Shown here: positions 1 through 8,571 of the stretch, piece after piece
Layout: every line of letters begins with the position of its first letter
Position numbering within the stretch: position 1 is the stretch's first letter
Assembly: GCF_017873395.1 (NCBI RefSeq)
Contig: NZ_JAGGKC010000010.1
Coordinates: forward strand, 1 to 64,000
DNA from: Youngiibacter multivorans
Lineage (GTDB): Bacteria; Bacillota; Clostridia; Clostridiales; Clostridiaceae
Length of the DNA: 64,000 nucleotides
Reading direction: 5' to 3'
The notes under the pieces: generated by a model
What the model was told of the DNA's origin: nothing
Database searches by the model: none
What the model saw: the letters and a program-made list of their open reading frames with translations, nothing else
Translations under genes and position numbers: made by a program

Positions 1-120
1 ACCCTTCTGTCAGATTAACTTCCACTTCCCACTTTGCCAGGGTAACTTCTACTGATATCTCTTTTAAATCATGGAATTTAATTTATCAAATTAGCCAGGA
101 AATTTGCTTTAAAAGAGATG

Positions 121-135
121 ATGTAAACGTATTGA
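121..135 (+). promoter_or_regulatory. Possible catabolite-responsive element (cre) upstream of treB
   Basis: The 15 bases from 121 match the Gram-positive CcpA cre consensus (WTGNAANCGNWNNCW) with one mismatch, and they overlap the -35 region of the tre promoter. CcpA binding there would give glucose repression of trehalose use. This is inference from a short degenerate motif. Confidence 0.35.
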
Positions 136-160
136 CGGAAGTTTTTAGTTGGTGTATATT
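132..160 (+). promoter_or_regulatory. Sigma-A promoter of the tre operon
   Basis: TTGACG (132-137) and TATATT (155-160) are separated by exactly 17 bases and lie about 45 bases upstream of the treB start codon. The palindromic operator at 170-185 begins 10 bases after the -10 box, so a bound repressor would block initiation. Confidence 0.75.
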
Positions 161-169
161 GGAATCGAA

Positions 170-185
170 ACTTGTACGTACAAGT
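170..185. promoter_or_regulatory. TreR-type operator palindrome
   Basis: ACTTGTACGTACAAGT is a perfect 16-base palindrome just downstream of the -10 box. It resembles the TTGTATATACAA half-sites recognised by GntR-family TreR repressors of Bacilli. The likely binder is the GntR-family protein encoded at 3379-4092. Confidence 0.7.
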
Positions 186-206
186 CATCATACAGGGAGG
201 TCAAAT

Positions 207-1637
207 ATGGGAAAGTACACTGAAGAATCGAAAAGGATGCTTGAACTAATTGGCGGAAGGGAGAACATCACTGCCGTTTCCCACTGCGTCACCAGATTGA
301 GATTCGTTCTGAAGGACCCTCCAAAGGCTGACATCAAGGGTATCGAAGCTCTTAAGACCGTAAAGGGCAGCTTCACACAAGCCGGACAGTTCCAGGTCAT
401 CATCGGCAACGACGTAGCAAACTTCTACAATGACTTTACTGCAGTAGCCGGAATTGAAGGCGTATCCAAGGATGCGGTCAAGCAGGAAGCTAAGTCAAAC
501 ATGAGCCTGCTTCAGAGGACCCTTGCAAATCTTGCCGAGATATTCGCACCGCTCATACCTGCACTTGTAGTCGGAGGTCTCATACTCGGATTCAGGAACC
601 TCATCGATGCAGTACCTCTGCTTGAAGGCGGAACAAAGACCATAACTTCGGTATCGCAGTTCTGGGCAGGAGTAAACCACTTCCTGTGGCTCATCGGAGA
701 AGCGATATTCCACTATCTGCCTGTAGGCATCACATGGTCCATTGCAAAAAAATTCGGCACTACTCAAATACTCGGCATAGTTTTAGGTATTACTCTTGTT
801 TCACCACAGCTTCTCAACGCATATGGCGTCGCAGGAGCAACGAAGATACCTTTCTGGGATTTCGGATTTGCTCAGGTAAACATGATCGGCTACCAGGCAC
901 AGGTAATCCCGGCAATGCTTGCTGGCTTCACGCTTGTGTTCCTTGAAAAGAAGGTCAAGCAGATCGTCCCTGATTACCTGTCGATGATCCTGGTTCCGTT
1001 CTTCGCACTTGTTCCTACAGTGCTCCTTGCCCATACGGTTCTCGGACCGATCGGATGGAAGATCGGAAGCTTCATTTCTGACATAGTTTACTCAGGACTT
1101 ACCTCTGCATTCGGATGGCTGTTCGCAGGTCTTTTCGGCTTTGCATATGCTCCGCTCGTAATAACCGGACTTCACCATATGACCAATGCCATCGACCTTC
1201 AGCTCATGTCTGAATTCGGTGGAACCAACCTATGGCCGATGATTGCAATTTCAAACATCGCCCAGGGCTCGGCAGTTCTTGCAATAATCTATATGCACAG
1301 AGGAAACAAGGATGAGGAGGCTGTATCCATACCGGCTGCCATATCCTGCTACATGGGTGTTACCGAGCCTGCCATGTTTGGTATCAACATCAAGTATGTC
1401 TATCCGTTCCTGGCAGCCATGATAGGCTCCGCAATAGCAGCGGTCCTTTCTGTCAGCACAGGTGTCATGGCCAACTCCATTGGAGTTGGAGGTCTTCCCG
1501 GAATACTATCAATCCAGGGGCCATACATGGGGATATTCGCTGTATGCATGCTTATCGCAATAGTCGTCCCATTCACGCTCACCATATTCTTCGAGAAGAA
1601 GGGCGTACTTGCCGGAAGGACAATAACACTTAGATAA
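207..1637 (+). CDS. treB: PTS trehalose transporter subunit EIIBC
   Basis: Imports trehalose with phosphorylation to trehalose-6-phosphate. The 476-residue product has an N-terminal EIIB domain (about residues 1-85) with the phosphorylated cysteine Cys27 in the SHCVTRLRF motif, then a multi-helix EIIC membrane domain (about 105-470). There is no EIIA domain, so it must borrow a glucose-type EIIA from elsewhere, as TreB proteins usually do. The reading frame is open to an upstream TTG at 132, but that lies in the -35 box. The ATG at 207 follows GGGAGG at 195-200 and matches the family start. It is followed by treC after 26 bases and by a GntR regulator, so it is the first gene of a classic treBCR operon. 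Confidence 0.93.
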   Translation: MGKYTEESKRMLELIGGRENITAVSHCVTRLRFVLKDPPKADIKGIEALKTVKGSFTQAGQFQVIIGNDVANFYNDFTAVAGIEGVSKDAVKQEAKSNMSLLQRTLANLAEIFAPLIPALVVGGLILGFRNLIDAVPLLEGGTKTITSVSQFWAGVNHFLWLIGEAIFHYLPVGITWSIAKKFGTTQILGIVLGITLVSPQLLNAYGVAGATKIPFWDFGFAQVNMIGYQAQVIPAMLAGFTLVFLEKKVKQIVPDYLSMILVPFFALVPTVLLAHTVLGPIGWKIGSFISDIVYSGLTSAFGWLFAGLFGFAYAPLVITGLHHMTNAIDLQLMSEFGGTNLWPMIAISNIAQGSAVLAIIYMHRGNKDEEAVSIPAAISCYMGVTEPAMFGINIKYVYPFLAAMIGSAIAAVLSVSTGVMANSIGVGGLPGILSIQGPYMGIFAVCMLIAIVVPFTLTIFFEKKGVLAGRTITLR

Positions 1638-1663
1638 CCATCATTTAACAAAGGAGAATTGCC

Positions 1664-3358
1664 ATGCAAAGCGTAAAGGACAAGGTCATTTACCAGGTTT
1701 ACGTCAAATCCTTCATGGACTCAAATGGTGACGGAAAGGGTGACATCGCAGGAATCACAATGAAGCTGGACTATCTGAAGCGTCTTGGCGCTGACTGTCT
1801 CTGGCTGACGCCTGTCTTTGTCTCGCCAATGAATGACAACGGCTATGATGTGGCAGACTATTACAGCATAGATCCATCCTTCGGAACCATGGAGGACCTG
1901 GAGGTTCTTATAAGTGAGGCAAAAAAAAGAGGACTGGGCATAATGCTCGATATGGTCTTCAACCACACCTCCACAGATCATGAGTGGTTCAGGAAGGCAA
2001 TTGCAGGAGACAAAAAGTACAAGGACTACTACATATTCAGGAGGGGCCGGGAGGCCCTTCCTCCTACCAACTGGATTTCCAAATTCGGAGGCAGCGCATG
2101 GGAAATGGCAGGCGAGTCAGGTGAATACTATCTTCACCTGTTCGACAGGACTCAGGCTGACCTCAACTGGGAAAATGAAGATTTGAGGAAAGAGCTTTAT
2201 GATGTGGTGAATTTCTGGATCAAAAAGGGAGTCGTAGGCTTCCGATTCGATGTTGTCAACCTTATTTCAAAGCCCGATGTACTGGAAGATGACCTTAATG
2301 GAGACGGAAGACGGTTCTATACTGATGGTCCACGGGTTCATGAGCATCTCAAGGAACTGGCAAGGAATACCTTTGGAAAGCACCATGACATGATAACCGT
2401 AGGTGAGATGTCATCAACCTCCATCGAAAATTGTGTGAGATACTCGAATCCTCTTGAAGAAGAGCTCAGCATGGTCTTCAACTTCCATCATCTGAAGGTA
2501 GATTATGAGGCTGGAGACAAATGGACACTTAAGGAATTCGACTTCATGGAGCTGAAGAAGATTTTTAACGACTGGCAGACAGGTATGGAAAAGGAAGGAG
2601 GCTGGATGGCCCTTTTCTATAATAACCATGACCAGCCCAGGTCTGTGTCCCGTTTCGGAAGCGACAGCAAGTACCACAAGGAATCTGCAAAGATGCTTGC
2701 AACATCCATACATCTGATGCGTGGCACACCCTATATCTATCAGGGCGAGGAATTCGGAATGCCCAATGCATACTTTGACGACATATCAGAATACAGGGAC
2801 GTTGAAAGCATTAATTACTATGACATCCTGAAATCTAAAGGAATGGCTGAGGCTGAGATCCTTGAGGTCCTCAGGGAGAAATCAAGGGACAACGGCAGGA
2901 CACCTATGCTCTGGGATGATTCCGATGGCCACGGATTTACTACATCAGTCCCATGGCTGCCATTTGCAAAGGTTCCGGGAATTAGCGCCGAAGCTGACCT
3001 TGCTTCCTCTGATTCAATATTCAACCACTACAGAAAGCTCATAGAACTCAGAAAACAATATGAGGTCATATCAGACGGGACCTTCATGATGACAGACATG
3101 GAAAACAGTCACCTTCTATGCTATTTAAGGTGTAAAGGTACCGGTAAGATGCTGGTTGTCAGCAACTTCTATGATGATGAGACAGAGTTCGACCTTGATA
3201 AGCTCTTTTATGAAACTAGCATCGACTTCAGGAAGTGCACATTTGAATCAGTCCTCATCTCGAATTACTATGATCTTGCAAAGGTTGGAGAAATTATAAG
3301 AATAAGGCCTTATGAGTCATTCGCCTTATATGTTGAGGATAAGCATCCTTCGTGCTAA
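1664..3358 (+). CDS. treC: Alpha,alpha-phosphotrehalase (trehalose-6-phosphate hydrolase)
   Basis: Cytoplasmic glycoside hydrolase family 13 enzyme that splits trehalose-6-phosphate into glucose and glucose-6-phosphate. The 564-residue length is typical of TreC/TreA. The N-terminus carries the family signature VYVKSFMDSNGDGKGD; the GH13 catalytic residues are visible as Asp196 (GFRFD), Glu248 (VGEMS) and Asp323 (NNHDQ). The start ATG follows AAAGGAG by a short spacer. Its position between the trehalose EIIBC and the GntR regulator separates it from oligo-1,6-glucosidases of the same family. Expression should be induced by trehalose through the operator at 170-185. Confidence 0.93.
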   Translation: MQSVKDKVIYQVYVKSFMDSNGDGKGDIAGITMKLDYLKRLGADCLWLTPVFVSPMNDNGYDVADYYSIDPSFGTMEDLEVLISEAKKRGLGIMLDMVFNHTSTDHEWFRKAIAGDKKYKDYYIFRRGREALPPTNWISKFGGSAWEMAGESGEYYLHLFDRTQADLNWENEDLRKELYDVVNFWIKKGVVGFRFDVVNLISKPDVLEDDLNGDGRRFYTDGPRVHEHLKELARNTFGKHHDMITVGEMSSTSIENCVRYSNPLEEELSMVFNFHHLKVDYEAGDKWTLKEFDFMELKKIFNDWQTGMEKEGGWMALFYNNHDQPRSVSRFGSDSKYHKESAKMLATSIHLMRGTPYIYQGEEFGMPNAYFDDISEYRDVESINYYDILKSKGMAEAEILEVLREKSRDNGRTPMLWDDSDGHGFTTSVPWLPFAKVPGISAEADLASSDSIFNHYRKLIELRKQYEVISDGTFMMTDMENSHLLCYLRCKGTGKMLVVSNFYDDETEFDLDKLFYETSIDFRKCTFESVLISNYYDLAKVGEIIRIRPYESFALYVEDKHPSC

Positions 3359-3378
3359 AATGATTCTTGGTGATTGAA

Positions 3379-4092
3379 ATGGCAAAATACTCCAATCTAT
3401 ATAATACGCTTCATTCCATGATAAAGGACGGAACGCTGAAGTCCAGAGACAAGCTGCCTTCAGAAAATGAACTGATGGCAGAGTACGGAATCTCCAGGGA
3501 TACTGTTCGCAAATCCCTGCAGCTACTGCTTGAGAACGGCTTTATTACCAAGATACGTGGAAAAGGCTCATTCGTGACAGAGCTCACGAGGTTTGAATTC
3601 CCTGTTGCAGGGCTCATTACCTTCAAGGAGCTGTCATCAAGCAAAGTGATTGGCAATTCAGCGACGAAGGTAATCAATCTGAAGTCGTGCAAAGGGAACC
3701 CATATGTCCGTGAAAAGCTTGGTCTTGAAAACGACGCTGAAATATGGGCTGTCACAAGGGTAAGAACCATTGATGGAAGACGGGTGATCCTTGACAAGGA
3801 CCACTTTGTGAAGAGTATTGTCGAGAACCTTACTATTGAGATATGCGAGGATTCAATATACGAATATCTGGAAAATGAGCTGGGCCTGAAGATAGGTTAT
3901 GCTCATAAGGAAATTGTGATCGAACGGGCAACAGAAGAGGATGAGAGAAATCTTGACCTGATGGGCTTCGATGTGGTTGCAGTTGTCAACACTTTAGTTT
4001 ATCTCCAGAACGGAACGCTGCTCCAATATACTCAGTCGAGGCATTGCCCCGATAAATTCAGGTTTGTGGACATTGCAAGAAGAAATCCCTAA
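3379..4092 (+). CDS. treR: GntR-family trehalose operon repressor
   Basis: Transcriptional repressor with an N-terminal GntR winged helix (about residues 1-70; signature KLPSENELMAEYGISRDTVR) and a C-terminal UTRA effector domain (about 90-235) that in TreR binds trehalose-6-phosphate. In-frame TTG (3367) and GTG (3370) codons precede it, but ATG 3379 is best spaced from a GGTGAT ribosome site and starts at the conserved KYSNLYNTLHSMI segment. It lies 20 bases after treC and ends before a strong terminator. It probably acts on the palindrome at 170-185 and so represses its own operon. Confidence 0.9.
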   Translation: MAKYSNLYNTLHSMIKDGTLKSRDKLPSENELMAEYGISRDTVRKSLQLLLENGFITKIRGKGSFVTELTRFEFPVAGLITFKELSSSKVIGNSATKVINLKSCKGNPYVREKLGLENDAEIWAVTRVRTIDGRRVILDKDHFVKSIVENLTIEICEDSIYEYLENELGLKIGYAHKEIVIERATEEDERNLDLMGFDVVAVVNTLVYLQNGTLLQYTQSRHCPDKFRFVDIARRNP

Positions 4093-4110
4093 ATCCAAGA
4101 TAATATGGTG

Positions 4111-4164
4111 CAAGGCCGAAGCTTCAGTCATTTTGACTTCAGCTTCGGCCTTGTATCTTTTTAT
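4111..4164 (+). terminator. Rho-independent terminator of the tre operon
   Basis: CAAGGCCGAAGC (from 4111) pairs perfectly with GCTTCGGCCTTG (ending at 4153), with more pairing inside, and is followed by TATCTTTTTATTT. It sits 19 bases after the treR stop, and the convergent atoE gene ends just beyond it. Confidence 0.85.
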
Positions 4165-4174
4165 TTCTATTTGA

Positions 4175-5542
4175 CTATATCAGCCCCAAAAGCGGGAATG
4201 CCAGGAATACACCGCAAATGACAACTCCACCAAGCAGTAAAGTTATTATACAATATCCCATGATATCCCTAGCAGACAAACCTGCTATTCCAAGTGCAGG
4301 AAGCGCCCAGAAAGGCTGGATCATGTTTGTCCACGCATCACCCCAGGCTATGGACATTGCAGTGACATTTGGTGTTACTCCAAGAGCCTGTCCTGCAGGC
4401 ATCATGATCGGTGCCTGAACTGCCCACTGTCCGCCGCCTGATGGAACAAAGAAGTTGACGATTCCAGCAGAGAGGAATGAGAACAGCGGGAATGTTGTTA
4501 CTGTCGAAATGCTTACAAATGCATTGGATATTACTGAAGCAAGGGATGTTGCTGTCGCTGCATTTGCACCTGTCATCATACCCATGATTCCCGCATAGAA
4601 CGGGAACTGCAGTATGATTCCAGCTGAAGATTTTGCTGAATCCTCAATTGCGTCGATGTATCTCCTTATGTTTCCATGGAACAGAAGGCCCAATGTGAGG
4701 AATATGAGGTTGACCAGATTCAGGTCAAGATTGAAACCCTTTGTTGCAAATGTGTAAATTATGAAAGCACTTGAAAGTGCAATTGTGAGTATCCAGAGGA
4801 TCCTTGAATTCTCAAGCTTTTCTGCAGGAGTCTTGATAACATAGGTCTTCACCTCAGCATCAACAAGGAGCTTTGGATCCACGGTTACCGTATTTTCCTT
4901 CGATGGGATCATCGCATAGCATACCAACGGAATTCCTATGAGCAGAAGGATAACTATCGTGAGGTTGAAGTTCGAGAATATTGTCTGCGATGTAGGTATA
5001 GCTGCAGTTACCGCTCCGGCAGTCTGTGCCTTGAGCGCATCAGGTGTTCCTCCCGCAAGCGTCAGAGGTATTGAGCCGGAAAGTCCGCCATGCCAGATAA
5101 GAAATCCTGAATATGCAGTAGCAATAAGAAGCCTGTAGTCAAGCCCCTTCACGGCCCTTGCCATCTCTCTGGCAAGAAGTGCGCCTACAACCAGTCCGAA
5201 TCCCCAATTGAGGAAGCAGGCTACCGTTGAAACGAATCCTGTGATAAGGATTGCCTGTGCAGGGTTCTTTGCCATTGAAGCTATCTTGACCAGAAGTCTC
5301 TTTATGATAGGAGCCTTGGCCATTGCACTTCCAAGTACCAGGACGAGTACCATCTGCATTGAGAATGCCAGCAGCGACCATACTCCCTTGCCCCAATGGT
5401 TTACCATTGCCAGTGGAGTCTGGCCAGTCATGAAGATACCTGCAACGAACGTTATGATTGTAAGGATGATGGCGAACAGGAAGGCATCGGGCAGGTACTT
5501 GTTGACGAGTGCGACGCAGGCGTTGGTGAATTTCTTAAACAT
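4175..5542 (-). CDS. atoE: Short-chain fatty acid / acetoacetate permease (AtoE family)
   Basis: Membrane permease of the short-chain fatty acid transporter family (TIGR00366/AtoE), 455 residues and almost entirely hydrophobic helices. The family-typical segments LLAFSMQMVLVLVLGSAMA, NWGFGLVVGALLAREMA and FFVPSGGGQWAVQAPI are present. The frame is open 15 codons further upstream, but ATG at 5542 follows GGAGGAG by a normal spacer and starts directly before the first helix. It is on the opposite strand to the thiolase-AtoDA operon and behind the TSUP and sigma-54 regulator genes. Functionally it fits uptake of acetoacetate or butyrate for AtoDA. A terminator separates it from TSUP, so it likely has its own promoter in 5543-5951. 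Confidence 0.85.
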   Translation of the reverse strand: MFKKFTNACVALVNKYLPDAFLFAIILTIITFVAGIFMTGQTPLAMVNHWGKGVWSLLAFSMQMVLVLVLGSAMAKAPIIKRLLVKIASMAKNPAQAILITGFVSTVACFLNWGFGLVVGALLAREMARAVKGLDYRLLIATAYSGFLIWHGGLSGSIPLTLAGGTPDALKAQTAGAVTAAIPTSQTIFSNFNLTIVILLLIGIPLVCYAMIPSKENTVTVDPKLLVDAEVKTYVIKTPAEKLENSRILWILTIALSSAFIIYTFATKGFNLDLNLVNLIFLTLGLLFHGNIRRYIDAIEDSAKSSAGIILQFPFYAGIMGMMTGANAATATSLASVISNAFVSISTVTTFPLFSFLSAGIVNFFVPSGGGQWAVQAPIMMPAGQALGVTPNVTAMSIAWGDAWTNMIQPFWALPALGIAGLSARDIMGYCIITLLLGGVVICGVFLAFPLLGLI

Positions 5543-5951
5543 TTTTCTCCTCCTTGCATTTCTAATATTGCACGGCCTTTCAGCCAAATGCTTCGATATC
5601 GTGATGCTTTACAAATGAATGTCAAAACAGCTGTTCAAAATTTAACATACATTTACAGAATTCCGGAAAGCTTTTCAGAAACATATTATCACAACTCCTG
5701 TTTATATCTCAAAGTGCAATTAATTGAGCTAACCACAATAAACCAATGTATAATTAATAAATTTTAAGTATTTATACATTTAATTCTTATATTGTTTAAA
5801 TTGTCTGTTAATTTACTGAGACATGTGTAATATTTTACAAAAAATACACTTTTTATTTCAATTAGATTCATACATCGGCAATCGCTGTTCTAAAACCTTC
5901 CATAACCTCGAAAATCAGTTGTTTTTGTAACCTATTGAGTGCTCCGAAAAT
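5543..5951. other. AT-rich intergenic region upstream of atoE
   Basis: About 400 bases with no convincing gene. On the minus strand a TTGAGA and TAATAT pair with an 18-base gap (near 5680-5715) could serve atoE. I found no -24/-12 element and no copy of the TGTANCC palindromes seen upstream of thlA. The end near 5952 is the terminator of the TSUP gene. Confidence 0.4.
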
Positions 5952-5977
5952 AAAAAAACTCCGGATAGTTTCCGGAG
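5952..5977 (-). terminator. Rho-independent terminator after the TSUP gene
   Basis: Read on the minus strand, CTCCGG and CCGGAG form a stem followed directly by a run of seven T residues, 8 bases after the TSUP stop codon. Confidence 0.85.
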
Positions 5978-5985
5978 CCTGTTGC

Positions 5986-6726
5986 CTAAAGCATCAGACG
6001 GAGTGATGCCAATGCAGTCATTCCAATCACTATATACTTGAAGGTCTTTTCGCTGACCCTTTTTATCATGAACACTCCGAGGGCTGCACCTCCGACTATG
6101 AAAGGAATCATATAAAGAGTGTATCTTGCTGTCTCTAGTGTTATTGTCTTCCATAAGAATACATGGAAGGGGAATTTTACAATATTTACTACAAAGAAGA
6201 ACCAGGCTGCGGTGCCGATGAACCTGTTCTTAGTAAATCCCATGGATAACATGTATACGCTGAAAATTGGGCTGGCTGCATTTCCAACCATTGATGCAAA
6301 GCCATTGACTACCCCTGTTGCCCCGTGGAAAAGAGCACTGCTCGGCATCTTCGCATTCCTGCCTACGGTTTCCATGTATATGAGAAGCACAAGGCAGAAT
6401 ATTACCGTCACTCCTATCAGGAATTTGAACTGTGCATCATTGAGATAGCTTCCGACTGCAGCACCAAGGAAGACTCCAACAATTGCAGGAGGAAGTACCT
6501 TCAGCAGGTCCTTTAGCCTGCCATATTTACCATAGTTATAAACTCCGAAAAGGTCCGCGACCATAAGCATAGTAAGCATAATCCCTGCAGAAAGCTTTCC
6601 GCCGAAGCTGTATGCCACAAGCGCAACTGCAGGGAGCGTTGCTCCGGAGACCGCCGTCTTCGAAAAACCTGTCAGCATGGCAGCAATCATAAGCATCACA
6701 AGTTCCATCAAATCAAGTCCAAGCAT
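5986..6726 (-). CDS. TSUP-family (TauE/SafE) membrane transporter
   Basis: A 246-residue polytopic membrane protein of the TauE/SafE (DUF81, TSUP) family, whose members move sulfonates, sulfite or organic acid anions. Seen: multiple hydrophobic helices, the N-terminal motif TGFSKTAVSGATLP and the paired repeat GFASMVGNAASPIFSVYMLS typical of the family. The start ATG has GGAGG six bases upstream. It lies 26 bases behind the sigma-54 regulator and is cotranscribed with it. The substrate cannot be read from sequence; the acetoacetate/thiolase context favours a short organic acid or sulfonate over sulfite, but that is inference. Confidence 0.8.
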   Translation of the reverse strand: MLGLDLMELVMLMIAAMLTGFSKTAVSGATLPAVALVAYSFGGKLSAGIMLTMLMVADLFGVYNYGKYGRLKDLLKVLPPAIVGVFLGAAVGSYLNDAQFKFLIGVTVIFCLVLLIYMETVGRNAKMPSSALFHGATGVVNGFASMVGNAASPIFSVYMLSMGFTKNRFIGTAAWFFFVVNIVKFPFHVFLWKTITLETARYTLYMIPFIVGGAALGVFMIKRVSEKTFKYIVIGMTALASLRLML

Positions 6727-6752
6727 ATTGATCCTCCAATCACCATTTCCCG

Positions 6753-8165
6753 CTACATCTCTATCTTATATTTTGCCATCTTCTTGTAAAGGGCTGTCCT
6801 GTGTATTCCAAGCTTTTCAGCTGCTTCTGTCTTGTTTCCGTTCGACTTCTTGATGGCGTTTATTATCGCCTCAGTCTCCGCCTTCTCAACTATTTCACTT
6901 ATTGGGGTAATATCCTGAAGCCCAAGCCCCTTGTTTTTCTTCTGGAGCCTTTCAGGCAGGCTTGAGGGGAATATGACCCTGTTGGTTGAAAGGGTCAAGG
7001 CCCTTTCCAGGACATTCCTAAGTTCTCTTACATTTCCGGGCCAGCTGTAGTTCATGAGAAGAGTGACCGTCTTGTCATCAAGGGTCTTCCTTCCTATTTT
7101 GAAATCCTTCTCGAGTCCCCTCAGCAGGTCCTCGGCAAGGATTGGAATGTCATCAAGCCTTTCTCTGAGAGGCGGTATGTCTATGGTTACCACGTTGAGC
7201 CTGTAATAGAGATCCTTCCTAAACTTGCCGCTCCTGACGTTCTCCTCAAGGTTTTCATTTGTTGCTGCAATTATCCTTGCGTCAAGCGATATGGTCTTGT
7301 TTCCTCCCACAGGCTCGAACTCCCTTGCTTCAAGGACCCTCAGGAGCTTTACCTGCATATCAAGAGGCATGGTTCCAATCTCATCCAGAAATATCGTTCC
7401 GCCTTCAGCAATATGGAACTTACCCAGCTTACCCTTCTTCTTTGCTCCTGAGAATGCTCCCTCCTCATATCCGAAAAGCTCTGATTCCAGAAGCTCCTTT
7501 GGAATGGCTGAACAGTTTATGGGTACAAACGGTCCGTTCTTCCTGTAGCTGGCGCTGTGTATCGCGTGTGCGAACACTTCCTTTCCTGTTCCGCTTTCAC
7601 CTGTAATCAGAACCGTCGAGTTTGACTCCGCTGCCATCTCCCCTACCTTCTTCAGGTACAGCATCTTCGGATTGACTGTATTTATAGTATTAAAGGAAAA
7701 CCTGGTTCCCTCTATCCTTTCAATCTCACCCTTGTACTTGTTTATCTTCGATTGTAGGTCTAGCAGCTGGTGTGCAAGCTCCTTCACCTCGCTGATATCC
7801 TTGAAGAGAACTGTTCCTACGGCGCCGATTACCTTTCCATGCTTTATTATGGGTATCCTGTTAGTGATCATATCGTGACCCTGGAGTCTCTGGACATCCC
7901 TCAGTTCCTTCTCTCCTGTCTTTACAACTATATGCATCCTGGTATTTTCCAGAACATCTCTGACATCCTTTCCGACAGCATCTTCCTCCTTGATACCGAG
8001 CAGCTTCTCATAGTTGATCTTCACTATCCTGCCCTCTTTGTCCACAAGGACATATCCCTCATATGCATATGTAAGGATATCCTCCAGCATTACCAGGCTT
8101 TCCTTCAGGAGTTCAAGCTGCCTGCGTTCCTCCTCGTCGATTTTATCCAAATACTCAGTAGCCAT
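6753..8165 (-). CDS. Sigma-54-dependent activator with PAS sensor (AtoC/RocR-like, no receiver)
   Basis: Enhancer-binding protein of 470 residues. Domains in order: PAS sensor (about 25-140), short coiled linker, AAA+ ATPase (about 165-395) with Walker A GESGTGKE near residue 188 and the sigma-54 contact loop GAFSGA near residue 237, and a C-terminal Fis-type helix-turn-helix (TEAAEKLGIHRTALYKKM). There is no response-regulator receiver, so the signal is probably a small molecule sensed by PAS. An upstream in-frame start exists, but ATG 8165 has GGAGG six bases upstream. It is divergent from thlA-atoDA, whose promoter carries a perfect -24/-12 element and three upstream palindromes, so that operon is the clear target. 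Confidence 0.9.
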   Translation of the reverse strand: MATEYLDKIDEEERRQLELLKESLVMLEDILTYAYEGYVLVDKEGRIVKINYEKLLGIKEEDAVGKDVRDVLENTRMHIVVKTGEKELRDVQRLQGHDMITNRIPIIKHGKVIGAVGTVLFKDISEVKELAHQLLDLQSKINKYKGEIERIEGTRFSFNTINTVNPKMLYLKKVGEMAAESNSTVLITGESGTGKEVFAHAIHSASYRKNGPFVPINCSAIPKELLESELFGYEEGAFSGAKKKGKLGKFHIAEGGTIFLDEIGTMPLDMQVKLLRVLEAREFEPVGGNKTISLDARIIAATNENLEENVRSGKFRKDLYYRLNVVTIDIPPLRERLDDIPILAEDLLRGLEKDFKIGRKTLDDKTVTLLMNYSWPGNVRELRNVLERALTLSTNRVIFPSSLPERLQKKNKGLGLQDITPISEIVEKAETEAIINAIKKSNGNKTEAAEKLGIHRTALYKKMAKYKIEM

Positions 8166-8267
8166 CTCTGCCTCCATTGATATAATATTAACATTTAGTA
8201 AACTTTTAGGTAACAAACCCGCTTTTCATTGATTTTACTGACTTCTATTCATTAATGGCTAAAGGTC

Positions 8268-8289
8268 AGTGTACCTGAAATTATACAGT
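8268..8289. promoter_or_regulatory. Upstream activator site 1 (palindrome)
   Basis: Imperfect palindrome with a TGTACC half-site on the left and a diverged TATACA half-site on the right. It lies about 230 bases upstream of the sigma-54 promoter at 8516, within normal enhancer distance. Confidence 0.45.
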
Positions 8290-8300
8290 AATCTGACAAA

Positions 8301-8318
8301 TGTAGCCATTTGGATACA
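8301..8318. promoter_or_regulatory. Upstream activator site 2 (palindrome)
   Basis: TGTAGCCATTTGGATACA: half-sites TGTA-CC and GG-TACA around an ATTT centre. It shares the half-site with the palindrome at 8398-8417. Confidence 0.55.
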
Positions 8319-8397
8319 ATTGCAAAATGCATAAATCACAACGTTTTCATTCATTTTATTGGGTTTTAGCACTGTGTCAAAATCATCATACCACAAA

Positions 8398-8417
8398 GTG
8401 TACCTAATTGGATACAC
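8398..8417. promoter_or_regulatory. Upstream activator site 3 (palindrome)
   Basis: GTGTACCTAATTGGATACAC is the best of the three palindromes, about 100 bases upstream of the -24 element. It is the likely main enhancer for the divergent sigma-54 activator. Confidence 0.6.
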
Positions 8418-8515
8418 AAAACCCAATTTGCAGATTATGGCGAACAATTCTCTTGAGTCTCCCTAAACCCGCCAAGGTCAATGCTTTACAGAGTTTCGAA
8501 AAAATTCAGACCCGT

Positions 8516-8531
8516 TGGCACGGATTTTGCT
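8516..8531 (+). promoter_or_regulatory. Sigma-54 (-24/-12) promoter of thlA-atoDA
   Basis: TGGCACGGATTTTGCT matches the sigma-54 consensus TGGCACG-N4-TTGCW at every position, with exactly ten bases between GG and GC. It lies 41 bases upstream of the thiolase start codon, next to a sigma-54 activator gene. Confidence 0.9.
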
Positions 8532-8571
8532 ATTACATAAGTGAAACCAAAAGTTATAGGAGGTTTAATAA

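Noticed and set aside
132..206. N-terminal extension of treB from TTG 132
   Set aside because: The codon lies inside the -35 box of the promoter and there is no ribosome site; ATG 207 has GGGAGG and matches the family start.
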